A stretch of DNA of 64,000 nucleotides from Rosellinia necatrix (GCA_021209875.1 JAGYVD010000002.1:3162001-3226000), one strand, 5' to 3'. Numbered from the stretch's first letter, positions 26,801 to 37,818 are shown. Made by a program: numbers and translations. The notes: a model not told the origin generated them from the sequence alone.

Positions 26801-29800
26801 TTTATTTTTTATATAAGTTTAAACTTAAAAATTCAAGCTTTATTATATTTAGATTTGATATATTTAACAAATTAAAATATTTTTTATATAATAAAGTTGT
26901 TAATTTTAATTATGTTTGATTTTTTAAATAATATTTCTTGTGTAATAATTATGCTGTTTTTCTAAAGCTTTATTATTAAAATATATGCTTGCTGTGCTTT
27001 TGCTGTTATAAAAATATTATCAAGCTTTTATATAAATATAACTTATATATTAGCATTTATAATAGTATTTTTTTTTTAGTCTGCTATGTTTTTATATAAT
27101 AAATAATTAAATATTTTAAAATATTTTTTTATTAGTTTATTATTTATTTATTATATAATAATATAATTTAACTTAAATATATTAAAATTATATTAAGCTA
27201 TTAATTAAGTTAACAATTATATAAGATTTTTAATTAATTAGATTTTATACAGCTTTTGCTAATTTTTTTTTTTTTTATATTAAAACTTTGCTTTTTAAAA
27301 ATAGCGAAAATATATTATATATAATTAAGCTATTGCGTTTATTAATTATATAGTTGATTTTAACTTTAGCCCGTTTTTTACGCAATATTTTAATAGCTTT
27401 TTTTATTGCTTCTGCTTTTTATATAATATTTAATAAAAAAAGTAAATTTTAGTTAATTTTAAAGTATGCTTTAAATATTAACAAAATAAATATTAATCCG
27501 TTTAAACTTATAATATTATTTAAAGTTTTAATTATTATTTATAAAATTAATTTCTGTTTTATATAATATTTAATTTTTATTTTTAATATATTATATATAC
27601 AGCATAATAGTTTATATGTTTATTTAATTTTCTTTATTATTAAATAAGCTTTAATAAGCATTATATAATATTATATATTAATTATTTTTACTTAGTTTTA
27701 AAAATTTTTGTAAAAATTTATATTTAAGTTATATGTAATATAATTAAAAAGTTTTTAATATATATTAATTTAATATTTATATAATGTTTTTAAATATTAT
27801 ATATAAATATAAATTTTAAAAATATTGCGGCCTGAAATAATATTATAATATTAATAATATAAAGTATTTATTTATTGTTTATTTATATAATATTAATTAT
27901 AACTTTATAATTAAAATTATAATTATTTTTAATTAAAAACTTAAAACGTTTTAATATTTAATTATATAATTAGCAGTAATAATAGAACTTTTAGATTTTT
28001 TTATTATTAAATAGTTTATATTATATTTTATATAATTTAAAAGCTTATATAGTTTTTTATATAAAAATATTTAAAGCAGAAATATAAACGTTTTAGTTTT
28101 ATTTTAATAAAATATGTTTTAACTTTTAAAAGCTTATATTAAAAATAAATGTTTTTATTTATATTTAATAAATATAATTTTTTGTTTTATTATATAATAA
28201 CGTTTTTTATATTATTAAAATAAGCTTATAAATACTTTACATTTTTAAAAAAATAAAAACAGTGTTAAAATATTTAAAATATAAAATATTATTATATTAA
28301 AAGCGGTTTTTATTTTAACTATTTTAATTAATATAATAGTTTTTTATTTTTGAATTATATAAAAACAGTTTTTTTATTTATTTAGCTTATATATAAAAAT
28401 TTATTTAAATATATACTTTTAATTATATTTTATTTGTTATTAAATAATTAAAAACATTTATATTTTATAGTTTATTTTAATATTTTATATAATATTAGTT
28501 GTTTAATATAAATTAATTAAATAGAACATTTATTTTTAATTTTAAATATTTTTTTATTATATAATATATAAATATATTATTTATTAACAACTAAGTTAAT
28601 TATATATTTTTTTATTATTAATTTTTTTTATTATTATTTAAGTCTGGCTTAAAATATTTTTTATATTTTATAAAATATATTAAAAATTATTAAGCAATAA
28701 AAACAGTTAAAAATTATTTTATATAAATTAAAATATATACTTTTGCCCAGGCTTTTTTTAAAATATATAGTTTATTAATTAGCAGCTTGTTTTTTATATA
28801 TAAAATATTTTTATTTATATAAACGCTATAATAAAGCTATTTTTTAAGTTGTAAAAAGTTCTATTATATATTAAACTAGCTTAAAAGTTTGCATATATTT
28901 TTAAATTGAAAAGCTTTTATTTAATTGCTTTAGTTATATTTTTAATTAATAAAATAAACGTTATTTATTTTTTATATAAAATGTTTTGTTTTATTTTTAT
29001 TTCTAACTTGCAAACATATTTTTAAATCAGCAAAAAAGCTTTTATATATAAGTTTTTAAAATATAAAAGCTATTATTAATTTTAATATACTTTAGCATGC
29101 TTATATAATAATTATATTTAATTAGATTTTATTTTAATAGTTTATTTTTAAAACTTAATATATTTTTATTTGTTTAATAATTATTAAATTTAATGCTTTA
29201 TATATGGCAGGATTTAAATTGTTTTATTTTATTTATATAAAAATAATATTAAGTTAATCCGCTTAATATTAACTATAATTTATATTTATATTAAAATAAA
29301 TATTTATTATACGATAGATTTTATTTTAAGTTTTATTTAATTTAATATTATATATATAAAATTTTTAGCCAGACTTTTAATATAATTAGAAATATAATAT
29401 AATATTAGTTTTTATTATTTTAAATTATTAATATAAGCTAATAAATAGCTATGCTTTATTATATAATAAATTATATAGTTTATTAAAATAGTTTTTTTTT
29501 TTTATATTTTTAAAAATAGCATATTTATTAAAAAATATATTTTTATTTTATATGTTTTAAAAAAAATAAATTAAAAACATATTTATTATAGTTAGGTTAA
29601 ACGTTATATATATATATAATAATTATTTAAAAGTTTATAAAAATAATATATAATAAAATATTTATAAAATAATTAAAAATTTAGTTTATATTTTATAAAT
29701 ATTATATGTTTATTTATTAAATTAAAAGTATATTTATATTTAATTATTAATTATATAAATAATTTATTAGTTTTTTTTTAAAGTTTAAAAACATATATTA

Positions 29801-30728
29801 AGTATTAGTTTTAGTTATAATATATTAAATAATATTTTAAGCTATAAAATGTTTATATTATTTATATTTATATAAAACTGTTAATTTAAAATAAATAAAT
29901 TAAATGTTTATATAAATACTAATATAAATATAAACAAAAAACGTTTTAGTTTATTTAGCATATATTATTTTTATACGATTTATATAAGCTTAACTGCTTA
30001 TATAAAGCTGTTGTTGCTACTAAATCATATGTTTTTTTTATTTAATATATTAAGCAGTTTTTGCTAAATTAGCTTATAAAATTAGTTTTATATTTTATAT
30101 GTTTATAATTTAAAATTTTTAACATATAATTTTTATAATAGCTAGCTGGTTATATTTAAATATTTATATTTTAAAATATAACAGGCTGCTTATATATTAA
30201 ATATAATCGGAGTTATAGTTATAATATTAAGTTTTTATTTTTAATATTATATATTAACAATATTTTATATAATATGTTTATTAATTTTATAGTTTATTAT
30301 AATTTTATTATATTATTTAATATTATTGCATGCAATAAAAGTTGTTTTTATTATATAATTGTTTTAAAATTATTATAAAAATATATTAAAAATAAATAAA
30401 CAAGTTTTAATAATAAGTTAATAAACAAGTTTTTAAAAGTTTATTTATATATTATTTAATTTTTATATAATAAATAATTTTATATAATTATATATTATTA
30501 CTTTTAAATATTTAATTTTATATTATAACTTTAAAATATAATAAAATATATAAAAATATAAATATTTAAAATTAATTTTTTAAGCTTTTATTATATAAAA
30601 ATAACTTGTTTATATAAAGCAAAATTTTTAAAATATAATATAAAAACTTATTTAAATTTATTAAACTTTAAGCGCGTTTTATTTTTATTTTTGCTAATTT
30701 ATAGTTGCGTTTTATAATTATTAATTAA
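23803..30728. other. I-element interior
   Basis: A 6.9-kb AT-rich interior, no open frame longer than about 60 codons, and no readable gag, protease, reverse transcriptase or integrase motif. Confidence 0.65.
24146..24206 (+). repeat. Compound AAT / CTG trinucleotide repeat
   Basis: An AAT run (about 24,148-24,174) is followed directly by a CTG run with one TTC interruption (24,177-24,206). It makes the spurious 61-codon poly-Asn/poly-Cys frame at 24,124-24,309. It lies about 350-400 bp inside the left LTR of element I. Confidence 0.9.
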
Positions 30729-31040
30729 TATTAAATAAGCTTTATATATATAATATATATATTATTTATATATAAAATAAAATATATTTTTTATTACATA
30801 ATATTTATTATGTTTAATTATTTTATTTTAATAATTATTATATATAATATTATTTTAAGTTTTATATAAAAATTCTGCTAGCGTACAACTTATTAAAATA
30901 ACAGTAATAACATAGCCTGTTTTGCATATAAAGCATACACGCTGTATATATATACGTGATATATATGCCATATGCTTATACAAAATATATATATATATAA
31001 CAGCTGTGAGTAACTATAACTAATTGCTATAGTTCTAACA
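30729..31040. repeat. I-family LTR (right)
   Basis: Mirror image of the left LTR. The inner left half is reduced to A/T, while the outer right half keeps GCATACACGCTG, CATATGCTTATACAAAA and CAGCTGTGAGTAACTATAAC. Confidence 0.9.
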
Positions 31041-31045
31041 GTTTT

Positions 31046-31736
31046 TATTAATATAAAAGTAAATATAACTATTAAAAATATTTAATTTACATAAGAATAT
31101 TTTTATAAAAATATAAAATTAGCTATAAATTTTACAGCGGCATATGCTAAATAATACTATAATAATAAATATATATTAATAAAGTTTATTATAAAAATAA
31201 AATATATTTAAAGCTTTATTTAAAATATTATTTTTTAAAAAGCTGTTAAAAAGTATTTTTAATAGCGCGTAAAACTATAAAAATTAAAAAAAGTTAATAG
31301 ATTAGCTTATAAGTTTAAATTGCTAAACACTTTTAATATTTATTTTGTTATTTTAGTTATATATTTATTACTTAAAAATATAAGCAAGAATTTTTTTATT
31401 AAAAATATTAATATTAAGCTTAATATTTAAAAATAAAACTTAAAAACTAAAAATAATTTGTTTAAAATTAAAATAATTTTTAAATACTAAATAAATTATA
31501 TTAAAATAAATTTAATTATTTTATTAAATAAAAAAATACGGTTATAAAAATATCTAATAAAAATTAAAATAGCAACTGCGTAATACTAAAAAACTAATTA
31601 AAAAATATTAAAATTAAACAAAAAAATAAACCTCAGCTAAAAAAATTAAAAAAAAGCTGTAGCTAACTTTATAAACAATAAAAAAAAAGTTATATAGTTA
31701 TTAAAAATAATAACGTTTTATTATAGCTTTAATATT
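31046..31736. other. E-element interior, right part
   Basis: AT-rich sequence that aligns closely with the reverse complement of about 6838-7425, including GTTATATAGTTATTAAAAAT and the TAACGTTTTATTATAGCTTT block next to the LTR. Confidence 0.75.
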
Positions 31737-31921
31737 TAATATAGTTAAAAAAAAAAAGCTTTTTATTTAGCTAGCAGAGCTAGTTAAATAAAAATTATAT
31801 AGCTTAAATAAAGTAATCTAGTTTAAAAAGCTTCTGGTCTTTGCAGGACCAGAAGCTTTTATTTAATCTATATTATACTTTTACAGACTTAATACTATAC
31901 TGCCCTTAATAAACTATACTA
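31737..31921. repeat. E-family LTR (right)
   Basis: 185 bp, paired with 16,219-16,404. The palindrome AGCTTCTGGTCTTTGCAGGA (with CCAGAAGCT following) and the outer right end (TTTTACAGACTTAATACTAT, then ACTGCCC) are less mutated than the inner left end, where the G run has become an A run. Confidence 0.9.
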
Positions 31922-31926
31922 ATTTT

Positions 31927-32670
31927 TTGTTAAAAGTTATTTTTAAAATAATAAATTTTTGCTACTATATTTAAAAAAACAAATCTTTAGTTTAAAATAT
32001 GTTTTCTAGCATATTTATTTTTAATTTATATTTCTTAATTTAATTTATTAAGCAATAAAAAAAAATTTGCTTTGTTATTTATTTTATAATGCTATTTATT
32101 TATTAAATTTAAAGCTTTTAGATTTTTTACTATAGTTTATTTAATTTTAATAGCTTATTTTTTTTTACTTTTTAAAATAAAACAGCTTTTTATTATTAAA
32201 AACTTATATATAACATAAATTAATTATTTTATATAGAATTAAATATTTAAAACAAGCTTAAAGTATAATTTTATATCTTTATTATTTTTTACCTGCAAGT
32301 TTTTTTGTTTATTAAATATATATAATATTTATATATATATATATTCTGTTTAACTTTAATTATAAATAATTTATTAATATTTTTATTTAAGCTAAGTTAT
32401 ATTGTTAATCATATTGCGTTAATTAACGTTTAAATCTATAATTAAAAGCATAAAAACTTTAAGCTTTAAAAAAGCTTTTATTATATAATTAAACTGCTGT
32501 TTAAATTATTTCCAGGTCTAGTTTTAATAATAAGCTGGTTTTATTAATCTATTAGTTCATTTTATTAATTAATTTTTAGCTACCTTGTTTAATACTTTTA
32601 ATAAGCTTTTAATATAAAATAAAAAACACTTATTATTCATTTTTTTTAATTTTTAAAATTTATAAAAAAA
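31927..32670. other. AT-rich DNA between E element and G repeat
   Basis: A 744-bp stretch with nothing recognisable. It may be interior of an element ending in the G repeat. Confidence 0.5.
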
Positions 32671-32910
32671 TATTTATATATAGTCTAATATAAATAAACT
32701 ATTATATATTTTTATTTTAAATAATTATAAAACAGCTTATAAATTCATTTTTAAACTTTAACTTATATAATTTTAACTAACCAGCTTTAAAAAACCATGT
32801 TTTATAAGCTCTATATATATTATTTATATCTTCTGCTACTTAGTTAAAAAATCAACCTTATTTGCTACCCTGATAAGTGTACTTTTATGCATAGCCTATC
32901 ATAATCCCTA
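32671..32910. repeat. Family G LTR-like repeat, copy 2, at the gene-island border
   Basis: Direct-repeat partner of 769-1009. Its right end marks the switch from AT-rich DNA to the gene island: from 32,911 base composition is near normal. The stop codon of the decayed minus-strand frame (32,910-32,908) overlaps this edge, so the element may have cut into a former gene. Confidence 0.75.
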
Positions 32911-33420
32911 ACCGCAAGTGATTTGCATTTCAATATTATATCTGCCGCCATTAAAAATATACAAGTCGGTCCATATGCTCTGTACGTCTCCCCTGTTTCT
33001 ATATCTAAACTCTGCCATTATTGAGGTAAAGTCAATGATTTTATTCCTGGCAATAACCGCAACAACAGTAATAATTCTCTGTCCAAGCCTTCCCTGGGCC
33101 ATCACTGAGAATAGGACTGCAGCCAAGGTCAAGTTATCTGTCTGCAGGTTAAGTCACAAGCTCCAGACTGTTCTGTACGCTAACAAGATTGTTTTTTTTT
33201 TTTCTCCTCTAGATGTGCTACTAAAGGATAACATTTCAGGTACTGGTCCTTATTTAGGTGGTATTTTCACCGCATATATCACTATACCTTATAATAATGA
33301 GCTGTCTTATCATCACCTCCGAGGGGCAAATCATAATTCCGAAGGAAACATAAAAACTTACTAAGATTAATATAATCCCCAGGTCTGCCAAAGCTAATAT
33401 TAGGCTTCGTGAATTCAATT
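32908..33420 (-). pseudogene. Possible decayed gene, unrecognised
   Basis: The minus strand has one frame that looks protein-like. It is open from 33,153 to a TAG at 32,910-32,908 and includes MAQGRLGQRIITVV, IARNKIIDFTS, EFRYRNRGDVQSIW and YNIEMQITCG. Upstream in the same frame are a TGA (33,156-33,154) and further stops (TAA, TGA) that could be mutated CGA, CAA or CAG codons. I do not recognise the family. The plus strand competes: a 148-codon open frame (32,918-33,364) overlaps it, and 33,148-33,212 looks like a fungal intron (GTTAAG donor, GCTAAC branch, long T run, CTCTAG), although splicing it gives an early stop. Either reading may be chance. Confidence 0.25.
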
Positions 33421-34662
33421 CAATATGAGGCACCCTCTTCTACAAAGATGGATACGTCTTAGCCGACAACTCATGGTAGGACTTGCTGTGACAAATCTAC
33501 AGTTCATAATTTCTCTACGCAATAAGCCACAACTGCAAAGCCTTTCAACCAAGATCGAAGCAATTCCTTCGCGCATATTCCCCCAGCAGTCTTTCTTTCA
33601 GATTATACACAGCAGGAGATGGCTGCAGTAATTCAAAAGGAAGGGTAGCAGGACCACTGATATGGATGTTCATACTTATTATTGTAAAAATGTGAATAGA
33701 GAGTAGGCACTTGCTATGGTAGGTAGTTTACTGGAAGACCTCCTCAAAGATATTTTCCCTGCTTGATAGTGAATCAAATACCTACTTATATATCCAAGGT
33801 ACCTAAGTAAGTACATACAGACCATCCACCTGCGGCTTGTGAAACCCCACCTGCTTAAGGCTAGCGTCTCGTCTCTACACAGTCGCGACAACTCAACGGC
33901 TACCTAGGTACCTACCTAGGTACTCAGTAATCAGTACGTGTAGGTATTCCCCTACTAGTACCGCAGGTATGTGCTACTGTTGTAGAGGCACTGAAAAGTT
34001 ATATAGGTAGTATACAGAAGGTACCCACGTAATGTGAGCATGTACTACCTACTTCGTAGTATGCTATGCCTCGGACGGAAAGTGGGGTCGTGACAAGCTG
34101 AACCCTTGCCTGGGCCTTCTAGGTGGCGTAGGTTGGACAAGGCAACCACAGTTTGATTAAGCACGTCAGTGGAACACCCAAACAACCGGTACCTACCAGG
34201 CAGGTAGAGGGAAAAGGCTTCTAAATCTAGATTTGTCCACTATCCCATGCCCTGTAATTCCTCCCTCCTACGAATCCTACCTCCGTAACCTTGTTCACTG
34301 CTCGCCTCTTGTCTGTTTTTTGTTGCTACGGTATTTCTTGCATTTCCGCCGTTGACCGCCTCATTGTCCTTCTATCACTCCTTCCCTCCCTCCCTTTTTG
34401 GCCCTTCCTTTTGCCCCTCCCTCAACCGCTGCCACAGATCGAGGCGCACCACTATCTTGGATGACATAGAATGACATAGCAGCGTTGTTCTCGCTGCATG
34501 TCTCTCTGCCTCCTGGCGCTACGGCCAAGGGCGCACTGAATTGCCTTTTATTACGTGTTATACAAATACTATAGCGCCCTTTATTCATTATAGACCGAGC
34601 GCTATCTATACCCAAAGATACCCAACGCCACACCTCACAACCGCGTAAAACCTGGGGCAGTC
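33421..34662 (+). promoter_or_regulatory. Upstream region of DOT1
   Basis: A 1.2-kb GC-balanced region. Its distal part (33,421-33,650) has a plus-strand frame with a few stops (…YEAPSSTKMDTS…) that I cannot identify. From 33,790 to 34,200 it is rich in the short motif AGGTACCT and relatives (33,795, 33,902-33,923, 34,189). The proximal 400 bp are strongly pyrimidine-rich on the plus strand (for example TCCTTCTATCACTCCTTCCC at 34,367), as is common in filamentous-fungal promoters. No TATA box stands out, and the transcription start is not determined. Confidence 0.5.
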
Positions 34663-36165
34663 ATGGGCCTCTTCGGTCAGAAGTCAAAGCTCAAGACGGC
34701 ACCGCCCGCCATGCGCGTGGAAAAGGTCGTTGTGTCCAGCAAGCCCCGACCGAGCCCGACACCTTCCCACGGCACACGCGCGTCATCCGCCCATTTGTCC
34801 CCGGCGACGAACCCATATCCCAAGCCGCGCACACCGCGACCCAAGAGCGCGTCTCCCTACCCCTCGTCTGACGAGCGGCGGATAGAGCGAAAACGCAAGG
34901 CTGCCACAAGCGCCCCTTGCGACTCTCCTGTTTTTGGCAACGACACCGAATCCGAAGACGATGATGGTGACCCCTTTCGAAAACGCATGCGGCGGAGCGA
35001 CGGCCGATTACGTGACCTGAACCGCAAGCTGCGCCATAAGAAGGCATTCAGCGACGGCATCAGGAAATCCAACATCATCCATGCCGCCGACATTGCATCG
35101 CGAGCAACCAAGTGTCCAAAGATTCCTGGGGCTAAGGACGAAGAGGTGGCTATTGAGGTGCAGTACCCTTCACGGTGCGCGAGAGAGAGGTAAGCCTCGC
35201 TTATTGGGTATGTTTCAATTGTAGTGCTAATATTATGTTCGAGGTATGAGCTTGTGTGGCAAAAGGATAAGATCGATGCGGTCAAGGACATCCTTGCCAT
35301 TCTCGAGAGCGTGGCCGAGACCTATCTCACTGAAACCGACTCGAAGGTGTTTATCGATCACAACATGAGTTTCAGGAGGCAGATGGAGCGAGCTGTGAGC
35401 GAGAAATACCGCGACGTCTCTGCCTTCCGGGCAGCACTCGACAGCTATAACACGAAACTTCTAGAGCTAGTGGAAAACGGTACCGTCGCCAAAAACCTCG
35501 ACCGCGTCCATCACCTACCCTCTACTCTCGTCTCTTTGATCCTCACACAGGTTTACGATCGTACAGTCGCCCCCAAAGTTGAAATGCTGACGAAATACGA
35601 TGCTGGAAGCGACAATGTCTACGGGGAGCTACTGCATCCCTTTGTGACCAAGATTCTGGTAGAGCAGACAAAAATGACGTCGGGCCAAGTCTTCATCGAT
35701 CTCGGGTCAGGGGTTGGGAACGTGGTTCTCCAGGCCGCGCTCGAGATTGGATGTCGCAGCTACGGCTGCGAAATGATGGACAACGCTTGCAACTTGGCCG
35801 AGGCGCAAGAAAAAGAGTTCAGGTCGCGTTGTATGCTCTGGGGTGTCGCTCCAGGATGGGTTCAACTCGAACGGGGCGACTTTCGTACAAACTCAAGGAT
35901 CATCGACAAACTGAAAGAGGCAGATGTCGTGCTTGTAAACAACAAGGCATTCACGTCGACGCTAAATGATGCTCTTATCAATATGTTCCTTGACCTGAAA
36001 AAGGGCTGCAAGATTATTTCCCTGAAGTCCTTCGTGCACGATAACAAAACCGCCATCAACGACGTTGCCACGAGCATCCTAGAGGTCGAGCATTATCGGT
36101 ACCACGAGAATTGGGTGAGTTGGACCGGATCGGATGGCGAGTACTACATCTCCACTAGAAAATAA
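34663..36165 (+). CDS. DOT1: DOT1 histone H3 lysine-79 methyltransferase
   Basis: Exons 34,663-35,189 and 35,244-36,165 join in frame (split Arg codon) to give 482 aa, within the usual fungal range. The start is the first Met after an in-frame TAG at 34,591. Residues 1-155 are a disordered Pro/Ser/Lys/Arg-rich tail with an acidic patch (94-103) and basic clusters (76-79, 106-111), as expected for nucleosome or DNA contact. The DOT1 catalytic domain spans about 158-482: [15 protein letters not shown] at the junction, NVYGE (300-304), the S-adenosylmethionine loop DLGSGVGN (328-335), the acidic E352 in GCEMM, RGDF (386-389), VNNKAF (407-412), and the C-terminal [11 protein letters not shown]. 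The family methylates H3K79 in nucleosomes, normally stimulated by H2B ubiquitylation, in the nucleus. Yeast Dot1 has NNFAF where this protein has NNKAF. Codon use and GC are normal, so the gene escaped RIP. It converges on ATG16. Confidence 0.96.
35190..35243 (+). other. DOT1 intron (54 nt)
   Basis: Donor GTAAGC, branch-point-like TGCTAAT (35,225-35,231) and acceptor TTCGAG. It is phase 2; splicing rejoins AG with G to make Arg176. Reading through would stop at TAA (35,191-35,193). Confidence 0.93.
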
Positions 36166-36435
36166 GATGGGGTCGGGACTACGAGGTATGGGGCTTCTTG
36201 CCTTGTCAAGAAGATATGTTAGTGGTTATAGCGTGTACTTTTTACATCATATGGAGAGGATGGGGTTAAACCATGCCCAAGTCGCACACGCATGGCAGGC
36301 GCGGGATGCCAACATTGAACAGAATTAGTGAGATAGCGTTGTAGGCACTTACTGTATAGACGACAAAATCGTAGATGATGATACTAGATACAGCCATGAT
36401 GACGGACGTTTCTCTCCAGTCGGCTCATACTATTA
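36166..36435. terminator. Shared 3' region of DOT1 and ATG16
   Basis: 270 bp between the two stop codons must hold both 3' UTRs and polyadenylation sites. No strong AATAAA was seen on either strand, so the transcripts may overlap. Confidence 0.4.
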
Positions 36436-37483
36436 TTACCTATGGTTCTTGTTTGGCGATTCATTCTGGAGGTTCAAGGCATCAGCCTCGTGGCCTATTC
36501 TCTTCATCCAACGTTCAACAAGCTCCTTGTTCTCAGCCTGCACCTTGGCAGCCTTCTGTACGGTCATATTGAGCTCCATATTTAAAGTGAGGTTATCATC
36601 CTGGACATCCTAGAATGAAAAGTGGTAGTCAGCATGAGAGGAAGGGGATCTCACTCAAGCATGTAGACGCCATCTCAGCGCCCCATCTCTTAGTCTCCTT
36701 TGTCGACTTTCCTTTTACGCGTTGGTTGAATCGGGCTCGGCCTTCACCGCGGCTGAACCTCAACAAACAAACAGAACAGAGCCGCAAGTGAGCGGGCAGA
36801 TAGACGGCACACGCGTTGGCTTCGGACATACCTTCAAGAACTTCTTTTTCTTCTCCAGCTCCTCGTTCAGGTCCCGGACCCTGGCGATGAGCGCATTGCG
36901 TTCGGCCGTGATGTCGCCGATGCGCTTGCCATCGACTCTATTCTTAGACCGCAAGGTCGCGAGCTCGGCCTCAGCGGCCATGAGGCGGGTCTGGGCCTGG
37001 CCGCGGCCGCGGAGGGCCTCGGCAAGATCGAGGCGGAGCTGGGCTGCGCCATTGAGCGGAAACGACGACGGGGTCGCGGGATCGGCCACGGGGGTAAATG
37101 GGGGTTTCGAGAGCGCCCCTACAGCTGCCGTCGATTTGGCGGGGGAGGCCGGCGAAGACAGGGCCCAGGCGGCCTTCTCGGCCTCGAGCGCTGCGACACG
37201 GTCGGCGAGCTGGGAGCCTGGAGGGGAGAGGGGGCGAAAGAACCCCGCCGTCAGCTTTCGCTTGCAATGGGCAGAGATACGGAGAGGCCCGCGGGCGTTG
37301 CTGTCTCGATAGGGGGAAGGGGGCGGTTTTTCATTCACGGGCATCGTTGACCGCCGGTGTTGTGGTCGCTCGAGGATGTGTAGAAGGAGGGCGCTTACAA
37401 GCTGCGACTAGGTCCTTGTTCGCAGGGTTATTGCGCGCCGCCTCTTGCAATGAGGCCAGATAGTCGTCCCGCCATGGGGGCAT
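36436..37483 (-). CDS. ATG16: ATG16 autophagy protein (coiled-coil partner of Atg5)
   Basis: Three exons on the minus strand: 37,483-37,399, 37,217-36,832 and 36,609-36,436 (TAA at 36,438-36,436), giving 214 aa, typical for filamentous fungi and longer than the 150-aa yeast protein. The N-terminus MPPWRDDYLASLQEAARNNP is the Atg5-binding segment. It runs across the first splice as LVAACSQLADRVAALEAEK into a Pro/Ala/Ser linker (about 46-86), then a long coiled coil (AQLRLDLAEAL, ERNALIARVRDLNEELEKKK, DVQDDNLTLNMELNMTVQKA, ENKELVERWMKRIGHEADAL). There is no WD40 domain, as usual in fungi. In the family, Atg16 dimerises and holds Atg12-Atg5 on the phagophore to direct Atg8 lipidation. An in-frame Met at 37,738 is ignored because the MPPW start fits the family. 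An ATG inside intron 1 (37,344) gives a misleading 194-codon frame. Confidence 0.94.
36610..36831 (-). other. ATG16 intron 2 (222 nt)
   Basis: On the minus strand: donor GTATGT (36,831), branch point GCTGAC (36,633-36,628), acceptor TTCTAG (ending 36,610). Phase 0; joins ...KKKKFLK to DVQDDNL. Long for a fungal intron, but the reading frame and conserved residues continue cleanly. Confidence 0.9.
37218..37398 (-). other. ATG16 intron 1 (181 nt)
   Basis: On the minus strand: donor GTAAGC (37,398), branch point GCTGAC (37,255-37,250), pyrimidine tract and acceptor CCTCCAG (ending 37,218). Phase 1; joins T to GC to make Cys29. Confidence 0.92.
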
Positions 37484-37818
37484 ATTGGCTGCCTTCCAAG
37501 AGCTTATCGTTACTTGAGTTCTAAAATAGTGCTCGACATAATAATGATAATGTGTAGTCCGAGATGGAGTTGATGGATGCCGGGAGTGGCGCGATAGGAA
37601 CGGTGGTGGCGGGAGCAGGTAAAAGTTGGAGTGACGTGTGGGGCGAATGACAACGGAGGGGCAGCGGGAATGATGCCGGCGGCGGGCTACGAGGTAGCTG
37701 GGACTAGGGATGGTGTGTCGCTGACTGCCCCGGATCAAATAAATCCATGCACCTACACTTGGTCCACAAAAATGACGATCAGGTGGGTACTAAAAGGCAC
37801 TTCTACAAAACACAGATA
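37484..37818 (-). promoter_or_regulatory. Upstream region of ATG16 and right edge of gene island
   Basis: 335 bp of normal composition upstream of the ATG16 start, with a purine-rich plus strand (pyrimidine-rich in the direction of transcription). Composition drops abruptly to AT-rich at about 37,818, after CTACAAAACACAGATATT. Confidence 0.5.

Larger units (their letters stand above)
23490..31040. mobile_element. I-family LTR retroelement, complete, inserted in element E
   Basis: A 7,551-bp element with LTRs 23,490-23,802 (313 bp) and 30,729-31,040 (312 bp), and a target duplication GTTTT at 23,485-23,489 and 31,041-31,045. The LTR begins TGTTGAATAGG and ends TTCTAACA (TG...CA, with a short TGTT/AACA inverted end). 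The inverted E copy at 6838-8650 runs through the same site uninterrupted, independent support for the insertion. The interior is mutated beyond recognition. A CTG run near the left LTR would read as CAG on the minus strand, a weak hint of minus orientation. Confidence 0.88.
16219..31921. mobile_element. E-family LTR retroelement, complete, with element I nested in it
   Basis: Bounded by LTRs 16,219-16,404 and 31,737-31,921, with a 5-bp target duplication ATTTT at 16,214-16,218 and 31,922-31,926. Removing the nested element I (7,551 bp plus one 5-bp duplication) leaves about 8.1 kb, a normal length for a Ty3/gypsy or Ty1/copia element. The interior is too mutated to assign a superfamily. A second, inverted copy starts at 6656. 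The LTR begins TGACACAG and ends TACTA, so the usual final CA is replaced by TA even in the well-preserved solo copy at 57.4 kb. Confidence 0.82.

Noticed and set aside
36760..37344. 194-codon minus-strand frame as an independent gene
   Set aside because: It starts inside ATG16 intron 1 and reads past the exon 2 donor; the spliced model restores the conserved Atg16 sequence on both sides.
36722..37463. Long plus-strand frames opposite ATG16, and minus-strand frames opposite DOT1
   Set aside because: Antisense shadows of GC-richer coding exons; no recognisable domain.
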